Source: an uncultured Coriobacteriaceae bacterium (GTDB lineage Bacteria > Actinomycetota > Coriobacteriia > Coriobacteriales > Atopobiaceae). Taken from it: DNA of 11,216 nt. The notes under the pieces were generated by a model. The model made no database searches, was not told the DNA's origin, and was given only the letters and a program-made list of their open reading frames with translations. The stretch's first letter is position 1, and each line of letters begins with the position of its first letter. Both the position numbers and the translations under genes were made by a program. Below are positions 5,518 to 11,193 of this stretch, piece after piece. The stretch covers positions 1 to 11,216 of the forward strand of contig UQWE01000031.1 in the NCBI GenBank assembly GCA_900544655.1. The letters run 5' to 3'.

Positions 5518-5970
5518 ATGGCACTGCTCAACAATGACCACGTGATCCTTGATTGCGCCGTTACCGCTCGTGACGAGGCTCTTGACCTTGCCGCACAGAA
5601 GGCAGCCGAGCTCGGCGTTGGCGCGGACGCGTCCACGCTCGCAGAGGCCCTCAAGGCGCGCGAGGCCGAGGGTTCCACGGGTATGATGGGCGGCTTCGCC
5701 ATTCCTCACTGCAAGTGCGCTGAGGTTGCAGACCCCTGCATCGTCGTCCTTCGCTTCGCTGAGCCCGTCGAGTGGGAGACCATGGACAAGGCTCCCGTCA
5801 AGGTCGCCGTCGCCCTGTTCATTCCCGATGGCGAGCGTGGCACCGAGCACCTTCGCATCCTCTCGAAGCTTGCCGTCATGGTTTCGGATGCCAACTTCTG
5901 CTCCTCCGTCTTTGACGCCGCGAAGGCCTCCCAGGTCGTCGAAGCGATCAACGCCGGCCTCGAGCAGTAG
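5518..5970 (+). CDS. PTS fructose/mannitol-type EIIA subunit (stand-alone)
   Basis: A 150-residue single-domain EIIA of the PTS fructose/mannitol/nitrogen superfamily. It takes phosphate from HPr on a histidine and passes it to an EIIB domain of a sugar permease. The phosphorylated residue is H64 in GGFAIPHCK; upstream AREAEGSTGMMGG and downstream EWETMDKAPV and HLRILSKLA are family landmarks. The ATG at 5518 has AGGGGAG five bases upstream. It is followed after 231 bases by a 1-phosphofructokinase-like gene and then HPr and EI, so a role in sugar transport is more likely than the nitrogen-regulatory PtsN role. No EIIB or EIIC domain is present in the protein or elsewhere in the window; its permease must be encoded elsewhere. 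Sugar specificity cannot be read from the sequence. Confidence 0.9.
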   Translation: MALLNNDHVILDCAVTARDEALDLAAQKAAELGVGADASTLAEALKAREAEGSTGMMGGFAIPHCKCAEVADPCIVVLRFAEPVEWETMDKAPVKVAVALFIPDGERGTEHLRILSKLAVMVSDANFCSSVFDAAKASQVVEAINAGLEQ

Positions 5971-5984
5971 GGAGATTTCTTGTC

Positions 5985-6008
5985 GCGCGGCGGCGTTTCG
6001 GGCCGCGC
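5985..6008 (+). other. Inverted repeat after the EIIA gene
   Basis: GCGCGGC (5985-5991) and GCCGCGC (6002-6008) pair perfectly around ten bases, 15 bases after the EIIA stop. There is no T-run, so simple termination is unlikely; it could protect the mRNA 3' end. Confidence 0.35.
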
Positions 6009-6030
6009 CAGAAGAGTCCCTTGCTTCTTG

Positions 6031-6061
6031 TCGGGTTCGTCCTCCGCGCGGAGGCTCCCGA
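6031..6061 (+). other. Nested hairpin between EIIA and fruK
   Basis: TCGGG (6031-6035) and CCCGA (6057-6061) flank the perfect 14-base palindrome CCTCCGCGCGGAGG (6041-6054), giving a nested stem. AGAATTTTGC follows, too weak a T-tract to be sure of termination. Together with the preceding inverted repeat it probably separates the EIIA mRNA from fruK. Confidence 0.4.
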
Positions 6062-6115
6062 TGGCAAGAATTTTGCTAAAACCCAGCATATGGCCATTAA
6101 ACGGAGGTCAATTTT

Positions 6116-6187
6116 TTGGCTGGCTGGCTCCTGAAAGCACTGTCAGGGGCCCTTTCGTGTGTCATACTGGAGTCTGCGAAAAACTGA
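6116..6187 (+). CDS. Possible 23-codon small ORF before fruK
   Basis: TTG at 6116 is preceded by GGAGGT at seven bases, a near-ideal ribosome binding site. The frame encodes MAGWLLKALSGALSCVILES and three more residues, ending TGA at 6185-6187. The peptide is short and hydrophobic with two lysines. The stop lies 14 bases before the fruK start, so it could be a leader peptide. Against it: it starts with TTG, and the best fruK promoter candidate lies inside it, so the mRNA may not contain its start. It resembles no protein I recognise. Confidence 0.2.
   Translation: MAGWLLKALSGALSCVILESAKN
6140..6168 (+). promoter_or_regulatory. Candidate promoter for fruK
   Basis: CTGTCA (6140-6145) and CATACT (6163-6168) are separated by 17 bases. 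Both boxes match four of six consensus positions. Transcription would start near 6175, leaving a short 27-base leader before the TTG start codon of fruK. Confidence 0.45.
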
Positions 6188-6201
6188 GGAAGGAGCGCCC
6201 C

Positions 6202-7218
6202 TTGATTTACACCGTTACCTTCAACCCTGCCGTCGACTACGTGATGCATCCCACGACGCTCGACATGGGCTTCACCAACCGTTCCACGAGCGAAGAGGTT
6301 CGTTGTGGCGGTAACGGCATCAATGTCTCCAGCATCCTGAACGAGCTCAACGTTGACACCATCTGCCTCGGCATCATCGCCGGCTTCACTGGTGACTACA
6401 TTCTCGAGACCCTTCAGAGCGCGGGCGTCACGTGCAACTTCGTGCGCCTCGAGAAGGGCTTCACGCGCATCAACGTCAAGCTCAACGGCATCGTGATGAC
6501 CATCATCAACGGCATGGGCCCCAAGATCCCGAACGACAAGGTCGATGAGATGTTTGGCCGCCTTGACCGCATCAAGGCCGGTGACACCCTCGTCCTCACG
6601 GGCTCCATCCCCAAGTGCCTGCCTGACGACATGTACCAGATCATCATGACCCGCCTCGCCGGCCGCGGCATCCGCTTCGTCGTCGACGCTCCGGGCACGC
6701 TTCTGCTCCAGTCCCTCGAGTCGAAGCCCTTCATGATCAAGCCCAACCACCACGAGCTCGGCAAGCTCTTCGACGTCTCCCCGGAGACCCCGGAGGAGTG
6801 CCTGCCCTACGCGCGTCTGCTCCACGAGCGCGGCGCCCAGAACGTCGTTGTCTCCTGCGGTGGCGAGGGCTCTGCGCTCGTCGCGGCTGATGGCACCGAG
6901 TACATCACCAAGTGCCCGCCGTGCCGTCTCGTGAACGCCACGGGCTCCGGTGACTCGATGGTCGCCGGCTTCCTCGCGAGCCTCGACGCCGGAAAGTCCT
7001 ATCAGGACGCCCTCAACTTCGCGAGCGCCTGCGGTTCCGCCACCGCTGCCAGCAAGGGTCTCGCCCAGCGCTCGACCATCGATAAGTTCTATGACAGCCT
7101 CACCAAGATCATGGACGAGGAGCTCGCCAAGAAGGCCACTGCTTCTAAGGAGAAGAAGCCGGCCAAGGAGGCAAAGCCTGAGGCCAAGGAGGCAAAGGAA
7201 GCCAAGGACGCAGAGTAG
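6202..7218 (+). CDS. fruK: 1-phosphofructokinase family sugar kinase with a charged C-terminal tail
   Basis: A PfkB/ribokinase-fold kinase expected to convert fructose 1-phosphate to fructose 1,6-bisphosphate with ATP; tagatose-6-phosphate kinase is a close alternative. It has 338 residues. Landmarks: N-terminus MIYTVTFNPAVDYV, substrate motif GGNGIN (36-41), TRINVKL (88-94), TGSIPK (133-138), KPNHHEL (180-186), and the anion hole with catalytic base D251 in NATGSGDSM. The TTG at 6202 is chosen because the family consensus starts there and AAGGAG lies six bases upstream; an in-frame ATG at 6061 would add 47 residues with no family similarity. Residues about 308-338 are an added Lys/Ala/Glu-rich tail absent from normal members of about 305-310 residues. 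Neighbours are EIIA upstream and HPr downstream. Confidence 0.9.
   Translation: MIYTVTFNPAVDYVMHPTTLDMGFTNRSTSEEVRCGGNGINVSSILNELNVDTICLGIIAGFTGDYILETLQSAGVTCNFVRLEKGFTRINVKLNGIVMTIINGMGPKIPNDKVDEMFGRLDRIKAGDTLVLTGSIPKCLPDDMYQIIMTRLAGRGIRFVVDAPGTLLLQSLESKPFMIKPNHHELGKLFDVSPETPEECLPYARLLHERGAQNVVVSCGGEGSALVAADGTEYITKCPPCRLVNATGSGDSMVAGFLASLDAGKSYQDALNFASACGSATAASKGLAQRSTIDKFYDSLTKIMDEELAKKATASKEKKPAKEAKPEAKEAKEAKDAE
7161..7197 (+). repeat. 16-bp tandem repeat inside the fruK tail
   Basis: GGCCAAGGAGGCAAAG occurs at 7161-7176 and 7182-7197, a 21-base (seven-codon) period that keeps the reading frame and encodes AKEAK each time. Each copy contains AAGGAGG, a strong Shine-Dalgarno-like sequence. 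Confidence 0.85.
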
Positions 7219-7277
7219 CCGTTTGTCGCAGATTCGATGGTGTTGACGAACGGAAGCGTTCTGGTTGGTTATTTAGG

Positions 7278-7305
7278 TTCCAGCGTGCTCATGGTCTGCT
7301 AGACT
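7278..7305 (+). promoter_or_regulatory. Weak candidate promoter for ptsH
   Basis: TAGACT at 7300-7305 is a fair -10 box with TTCCAG 16 bases upstream as a poor -35. A good TTGACG at 7243-7248 has no matching -10 at the right distance. Transcription from this site would begin near 7312 and leave a leader of about 90 bases. Confidence 0.3.
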
Positions 7306-7321
7306 CGACCTAGGCACGTGG

Positions 7322-7350
7322 ATGAGTCGCGGGGGTATCCGTCGGCTCAT
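7322..7350 (+). promoter_or_regulatory. Leader hairpin upstream of ptsH
   Basis: ATGAGTCG (7322-7329) pairs with CGGCTCAT (7343-7350), seven Watson-Crick pairs and one G-U, around 13 bases. It lies in the likely ptsH leader, 43 bases before the ribosome binding site. It has no T-run. An mRNA-stability or regulatory role is possible. Confidence 0.35.
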
Positions 7351-7404
7351 AGTGTTTATGGGGTAGGGCTCGCAAGGGTCATAAAGAAAAAAGAGGAGTT
7401 CAAC

Positions 7405-7668
7405 ATGGTTTCCGAGAAGGTTACGCTCATCAATCCGCAGGGTCTTCACATGCGTCCGGCCGGCACCTTTGCCTCCGCTATGGGCAAGTTCGCCAGCACC
7501 GTGACCATCGTTGCCGACGGCAAGGAGACCAACGGTAAGTCGCCGATGGCCCTCATGGCCGCTGGCCTTTCCTGCGGCACCGAGATTGAGATCAAGTGCG
7601 ATGGCGCTGACGAGGCCGACGCTCTCGCTGCCGCCGTCGAGCTCGTCAAGAGCGGCATCGGCGAGTAG
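7405..7668 (+). CDS. ptsH: Phosphocarrier protein HPr
   Basis: HPr carries phosphate from Enzyme I to the EIIA domains of all PTS sugar permeases. The protein has 87 residues, the normal length. The phosphorylated histidine is H15 in GLHMRPAG, and S46 in NGKSPMALM sits exactly at the position phosphorylated by HPr kinase in low-GC Gram-positive bacteria, so serine control of the PTS is possible; no HPr kinase gene is in the window. The ATG at 7405 has GAGGAG six bases upstream; the open frame runs back to 7318 but that part is not HPr. ptsI follows after 114 bases containing a terminator-like hairpin, which would make HPr more abundant than EI, as usual in this family. Confidence 0.97.
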   Translation: MVSEKVTLINPQGLHMRPAGTFASAMGKFASTVTIVADGKETNGKSPMALMAAGLSCGTEIEIKCDGADEADALAAAVELVKSGIGE

Positions 7669-7711
7669 TATCGCCTTTGGGGCCTTGGCCCCGTGCCACA
7701 GATGGCGTGTT

Positions 7712-7750
7712 AAGGAGGGCGGCGCACTGCGCTGACCCTCCTTTCTATTG
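7712..7750 (+). terminator. Terminator or attenuator between ptsH and ptsI
   Basis: AAGGAGGG (7712-7719) pairs perfectly with CCCTCCTT (7736-7743), with an inner GCGC/GCGC stem, followed by TTTCTATT. A smaller GGGG/CCCC hairpin (7679-7692) lies just upstream. This should end part of the ptsH transcripts and reduce read-through into ptsI. The 5' arm is a perfect Shine-Dalgarno sequence with no start codon after it, and the 3' arm matches the 16S rRNA 3' tail. Confidence 0.75.
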
Positions 7751-7782
7751 CTACTTAGGGTACTTAGATCCAGGGGGGATTC

Positions 7783-9489
7783 ATGTACAAGGGAGTTAAC
7801 GCGTCTGACGGTATCGGCATCGGCTCTGCCCAGGTTGCCGTCGAGCCGGATCTGTCCTACGTTCCGGCCACGCACCAGGACACTGACGAGGAGGAGCGCG
7901 CCCGCTATCAGGCCGCCCTCGATGCCTTCTGCGTCAAGACGCAGGCTCAGGCTGACCGCATGAAGGTTACGGTCGGCGAGAAGGAGGCCGAGATCATGGT
8001 GGGTCACATCACCATGGCCAACGACCCCTTCATGATCGATGAGGTCAACAACCGCATCAACGACGGCAAGTGCGCCGAGCAGGCTATCGACGAGGTCTGC
8101 GACATGTTCTACGCCATGTTCGACGCCTCTGAGGAGCAGCTCATTCGCGAGCGCTGCGCTGACGTCCAGGACATCCGCACCGGCATCCTCGCCGAGCTTC
8201 TCGGCAAGGAGCTCGTCGACCTCTCCGTCCTTCCCAAGGACTCCATCGTCGTCGTGCACGACCTCACGCCGTCCATGACCGCCACGATCGACAAGGAGAA
8301 CGTCGTCGGCATCGTGACCGAGGTCGGCGGCCGCACCTCCCACTCCGCGATCATCGCCCGCGCCCTCGAGATTCCGGCCGTGCTGTCGCTCGAGAACGCT
8401 TGCTCCATCATCAAGAACGGCGACACCGTCGTCGTGAACGGCACCACCGGCGAGGTCGTCCTCGCTCCCTCTGAGACCGAGCTTGAGGGCTTCAGGGACC
8501 TTGCCGAGAAGGCCGCTGCTGAGAAGGTCGCGCTCGAGGCCTACCGTGGCGTCCCGACGAAGACTGCCGACGGTCTCGAGAAGCTTCTCGTCGCCAACAT
8601 CGGCAACCCCGACGACGCCAACGTCGCCGCCGAGCGCGACGCCGAGGGCGTTGGCCTGTTCCGCTCCGAGTTCCTCTTCATGGATGCCACCGAGCTCCCC
8701 AGCGAGGACGAGCAGTTCGCCGCGTACCAGAAGGTCGCCCTTCGCATGAAGGACAAGCCGGTCATCATCCGCACCCTTGATGTGGGCGGCGACAAGGAGA
8801 TCCCGTACCTCCACCTCACCCATGACGATAACCCGTTCATGGGCTACCGTGCCGTCCGTTACTGCCTCTCCAACGCCGATCAGTACAAGGTGCAGCTCCG
8901 CGCCCTGCTCCGCGCCTCCGCCTTTGGTGACATCAAGATCATGATCCCGCTGGTGACTGACCTTGATGAGGTCCGCGACGTCAAGAAGCTCGTTGAGGAG
9001 TGCAAGGCCGAGCTCGACGCCGAGGGTGTGGAGTACAACAAGAACATCGAGGTTGGCACCATGATGGAGACGCCCGCCGCCTCCCTCATCGCCGACGACC
9101 TTGCCGCCGAGTGTGACTTCTTCTCCATCGGCACGAACGACCTCATCGGCTACACCATGTGCGCTGACCGCGGCAACGACGCCGTGCGTTACCTCTACAC
9201 CGTCTATCAGCCCGCGGTGCTGCGCTCCATCAAGCGCATCATCGAGGAGGGCAACAAGGCTGGCATCATGGTTGGCATGTGCGGCGAGGCCGCGGCCGAT
9301 CCGCTGCTCATCCCGATGCTGATCTCCTTCGGCCTGGACGAGTTCTCCGTGAGCGCCCCGTCGATCCTGCGCACCCGCAAGATCATCTCCCAGTGGACGA
9401 AGGCCGAGGCTGACGCCCTGGCCGAGAAGGTCCTCGCTCTCAAGACCAAGGAAGAGGTCAAGGCTGCGCTCGAGGCCGCCCAGAAGTAG
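7783..9489 (+). CDS. ptsI: PTS Enzyme I, phosphoenolpyruvate-protein phosphotransferase
   Basis: Enzyme I autophosphorylates from PEP and passes the phosphate to HPr, the entry step for all PTS sugars. It has 568 residues, typical. The N-terminal HPr-binding and swivel domain carries the phosphorylated H187 in GGRTSHSAIIARALEIP. The C-terminal PEP-binding TIM barrel contains GLFRSEFLFM (291-300), TLDVGGDKEIPY (331-342), GTMMETPAA and the catalytic cysteine C500 in GMCGEAAADP. The second PEP-enzyme signature reads SIGTNDLIGYT (448-458), whereas most Enzymes I have TNDLTQYT or TNDLIQYT, so the Gln position is Gly here. The ATG at 7783 has a run of six G (AGGGGGGA) four bases upstream. No clear separate promoter was found, so it probably depends on read-through from ptsH. 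Confidence 0.97.
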   Translation: MYKGVNASDGIGIGSAQVAVEPDLSYVPATHQDTDEEERARYQAALDAFCVKTQAQADRMKVTVGEKEAEIMVGHITMANDPFMIDEVNNRINDGKCAEQAIDEVCDMFYAMFDASEEQLIRERCADVQDIRTGILAELLGKELVDLSVLPKDSIVVVHDLTPSMTATIDKENVVGIVTEVGGRTSHSAIIARALEIPAVLSLENACSIIKNGDTVVVNGTTGEVVLAPSETELEGFRDLAEKAAAEKVALEAYRGVPTKTADGLEKLLVANIGNPDDANVAAERDAEGVGLFRSEFLFMDATELPSEDEQFAAYQKVALRMKDKPVIIRTLDVGGDKEIPYLHLTHDDNPFMGYRAVRYCLSNADQYKVQLRALLRASAFGDIKIMIPLVTDLDEVRDVKKLVEECKAELDAEGVEYNKNIEVGTMMETPAASLIADDLAAECDFFSIGTNDLIGYTMCADRGNDAVRYLYTVYQPAVLRSIKRIIEEGNKAGIMVGMCGEAAADPLLIPMLISFGLDEFSVSAPSILRTRKIISQWTKAEADALAEKVLALKTKEEVKAALEAAQK

Positions 9490-9561
9490 TTGGGCGTTTT
9501 CTGGTGGCTGCCGGGAGCGTGCTGGGAGCTGCTGGGCGTCATGCGTATCGCGTGATATGGA

Positions 9562-9601
9562 AGCGGTCGTCATCGCTGCGTGCGGTGGCGGCCGCTTTTT
9601 G
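9562..9601 (+). terminator. Rho-independent terminator of ptsI
   Basis: AGCGGTCGTC (9562-9571) pairs with GGCGGCCGCT (9587-9596) in ten pairs, two of them G-U, around 15 bases, followed by TTTTT. It lies 72 bases after the ptsI stop. The region 9490-9561 before it holds no gene, only GC-rich sequence with repeated GCTGGGAG-like words; 9602-9702 holds only a short inverted repeat (9628-9656). Confidence 0.85.
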
Positions 9602-9627
9602 TGTGCTTTGGGGGATGTGATTGCGGC

Positions 9628-9656
9628 GTCATGGCGTGCAGAGACGTGCGCATGAC
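9628..9656. other. Inverted repeat between the ptsI terminator and the tRNA terminator
   Basis: GTCATG (9628-9633) and CATGAC (9651-9656) pair perfectly, with a further GCA/TGC inside. GGCGTCATG also occurs at 9535-9543 and 9625-9633. No role is evident. Confidence 0.3.
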
Positions 9657-9702
9657 AGCTGGGCGGACCCGTGCTGTTTCTCATCAATCGTTACGTCGAG
9701 TA

Positions 9703-9745
9703 CGGAAAACAAAACAGCCCAGAGGCTTGAATACCTCTGGGCTGC
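9703..9745 (-). terminator. Terminator of the minus-strand tRNA-Pro/tRNA-Gly operon
   Basis: AGCCCAGAGG (9716-9725) and CCTCTGGGCT (9734-9743) form a perfect ten-pair stem with an eight-base loop. On the minus strand it is followed by GTTTTGTTTTCC, a good T-tract, ten bases after the tRNA-Gly CCA end. TGTTTTG on the plus-strand side suggests it may also work in that direction as a back-up for ptsI. Confidence 0.9.
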
Positions 9746-9754
9746 TGTTTTGCA

Positions 9755-9828
<74 letters not shown>

Positions 9829-9834
9829 ATGCGT

Positions 9835-9911
9835 TGGTCGGGGCGACTGGATTCGAACCAGCGACCCTCTGCTCCCAAAGCAGATGCGCTACCAAACTGC
9901 GCCACGCCCCG
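9835..9911 (-). tRNA. tRNA-Pro, anticodon TGG
   Basis: Read on the minus strand: acceptor CGGGGCG/CGCCCCG, anticodon stem TCTGC/GCAGA with loop TTTGGGA and anticodon TGG, T-loop TTCGAAT, discriminator A and encoded CCA. It is the first gene of a two-tRNA operon. The acceptor starting with C is usual for proline tRNA. Confidence 0.96.
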
Positions 9912-9923
9912 GAACGCCGGTTA

Positions 9924-9952
9924 AGTATAGGCGAGCAGCCCGATTGGGGCAA
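9924..9952 (-). promoter_or_regulatory. Promoter for tRNA-Pro and tRNA-Gly
   Basis: On the minus strand TTGCCC (9952-9947) and TATACT (9929-9924) are separated by exactly 17 bases, and the -10 box is 12 bases before the tRNA-Pro 5' end. This is one of the best promoters in the window. Confidence 0.85.
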
Positions 9953-10014
9953 ACGAAAAGTTCTGCGATTGGAAAATGGTGGGCAAACGATGACCAAACA
10001 ACGGGTCTGGCCAT

Positions 10015-10028
10015 CTTGCGATGTGGCT
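10015..10028. repeat. Dispersed 14-bp match to the 48-bp repeat
   Basis: TTGCGATGTGGCTC here is identical to the beginning of both 48-bp repeat copies at 5195-5208 and 5258-5271, nearly 5 kb away and also in a non-coding gap next to tRNA genes. After this point similarity is weak (GACT followed by a GCGCT word about 15 bases later). The gap 9953-10253 otherwise shows GGGCAAACGA twice (9947-9956, 9981-9990) and GTCTG/CAGAC (10116-10134), but no gene. Confidence 0.55.
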
Positions 10029-10190
10029 CATGCCGCGCCGACTTTGCGCTCGCGCCATTTTTGAGCGGCAACCGGGCGGGCACACAAGTTCGAGCGACTG
10101 GTGGATGGCGCGCTAGTCTGAACGATTGACAGACGGTGCGCAAGTTTACCCGCGGCGTCGCTGCTCGAACACCCAGGCTCGGCGCGAGTC

Positions 10191-10208
10191 TATATTGGGG
10201 GATACAAT
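10191..10208 (+). promoter_or_regulatory. Candidate -10 boxes for the lipid kinase gene
   Basis: TATATT (10191-10196) and TACAAT (10203-10208) each resemble a -10 box, 50-60 bases before the start codon. Neither has a convincing -35 at the right distance; a TTGACA at 10126-10131 is too far away. Transcription probably starts within this area. Confidence 0.35.
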
Positions 10209-10214
10209 GGAGCG

Positions 10215-10238
10215 CAGCGCCGGCGCAGGGCCGGCTGG
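10215..10238 (+). other. GC-rich leader hairpin before the lipid kinase gene
   Basis: GCCGGC (10219-10224) and GCCGGC (10230-10235) pair around GCAGG, with CAG/CTG outside. It ends about seven bases before the GGAGG ribosome binding site. It could restrain translation; no T-run is present. Confidence 0.35.
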
Positions 10239-10253
10239 ATCCTCGGAGGGACC

Positions 10254-11183
10254 ATGGCGTTCTCGCTCGGCCACACGCTCGTCATCGCAAACCCGGCATC
10301 GCAGAGTGGCGCTGGAGCCGAAGGCGCGGAGTTCGTTCGTCGCACGCTCGCGGCGTACGAGTCCGCGACGGACGGGTTCGACGTTCGCCTCACCTCCGGT
10401 CCCAAGGCGGCCATCGACATGGCCGCGGCGGCCTCCTCGTTCGAAACGGTCCTCGCCCTTGGTGGCGACGGTGTGATTCACGAGGTCGTGAACGGCCTGA
10501 TGAAGATTGACGACGACCACCGCCCACGCCTGGGGGTCATTCCCCTGGGCTCGGGAAACGATTACGCCCGCACTCTCGGCATGGTGCCGAACGACCCGGA
10601 CAAGTCCCTCGCGCAGATCCTCCGAGGTACCACGCGCCGCGTGGACCTCGGCCTCGTAAATGGCACGTATTTCGATGAGACGCTGTCGTTTGGCGTCGAC
10701 GCTGCCATCGCGATCGATACCATGGAGCGCCGCCTCGCGACCGGTGCCCACGGTACGCGTCTGTTCGCGGCGTCCGGCATCGACGTCATCCGCCGGGAGA
10801 TGCGCCGCTGGCCCTTCCGTGCCACGATCGACGGCGAGCCGATCGAAGGCAGCTCCGTTATCTTCACAATCCAGGTTGGCCCCACGTACGGCGGCGGGTT
10901 CCGCATCTGCCCGGACGCCGTGTGCGATGACGGCCTGCTCAACATCTGCTATTCCGAGGGCTCGCCCTCGACCATCGAGGCGCTCGGCATTCTCGCGCGC
11001 GCCTGCGTGGCGCTCCACACCGGATCTCGCTATCTGCGCTTCCGCACGGCGTCGAGCATCGTGATCGACTTCGACGGCGAGCCGCCCTGCCAGACCGACG
11101 GCGAGCGTTGCGAGGGCTCCCACTTCGAGATCTCTTGCGCCCACCGCGCGATCGAGGTCATCCATCCCATGCGTCGCGCGTAG
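10254..11183 (+). CDS. Diacylglycerol kinase family lipid kinase (DagK/YegS type)
   Basis: A cytoplasmic, membrane-associating kinase of the DAGK-catalytic family, likely phosphorylating diacylglycerol or a similar lipid with ATP to feed phosphatidic acid back into lipid synthesis. The 309 residues match the usual 290-310. The N-terminal nucleotide-binding domain opens HTLVIANPASQSGAG and carries GGDGVIHEVVNGL (70-82) and PLGSGNDYARTLG (97-109), the ATP and metal loop signatures. The C-terminal beta domain carries PDAVCDDGLLN (220-230) and QTDGE (280-284), whose acidic residues complete the active site. The ATG at 10254 has GGAGG four bases upstream. There is no membrane segment. True lipid substrate is uncertain, since this family includes kinases for other lipids. 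It is separate from the tRNA genes, which run the other way. Confidence 0.93.
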   Translation: MAFSLGHTLVIANPASQSGAGAEGAEFVRRTLAAYESATDGFDVRLTSGPKAAIDMAAAASSFETVLALGGDGVIHEVVNGLMKIDDDHRPRLGVIPLGSGNDYARTLGMVPNDPDKSLAQILRGTTRRVDLGLVNGTYFDETLSFGVDAAIAIDTMERRLATGAHGTRLFAASGIDVIRREMRRWPFRATIDGEPIEGSSVIFTIQVGPTYGGGFRICPDAVCDDGLLNICYSEGSPSTIEALGILARACVALHTGSRYLRFRTASSIVIDFDGEPPCQTDGERCEGSHFEISCAHRAIEVIHPMRRA

Positions 11184-11193
11184 GGGAGGGGTC

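Noticed and set aside
5145..5537. Open frame through the 48-bp repeats, giving a repeated RCDVALDSRCRAVMWP peptide
   Set aside because: Its start codon lies in the tRNA terminator, there is no ribosome binding site, and it runs into the EIIA start. The peptide repeat only reflects a DNA repeat whose period is divisible by three.
6061..6201. In-frame ATG at 6061 as the fruK start, with GGAGG six bases upstream
   Set aside because: It would add 47 unconserved residues before the normal MIYTVTFNPA start; the GGAGG is part of the hairpin palindrome at 6041-6054.
7247..7260. GAACG/CGTTC hairpin as the fruK terminator
   Set aside because: The stem has only five pairs and the following sequence lacks a proper T-run.
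7273..9687. An 804-codon open frame on the minus strand opposite ptsH and ptsI
   Set aside because: Same reason: a composition artefact opposite certain genes, crossing two terminators and intergenic gaps, with no recognisable protein features.
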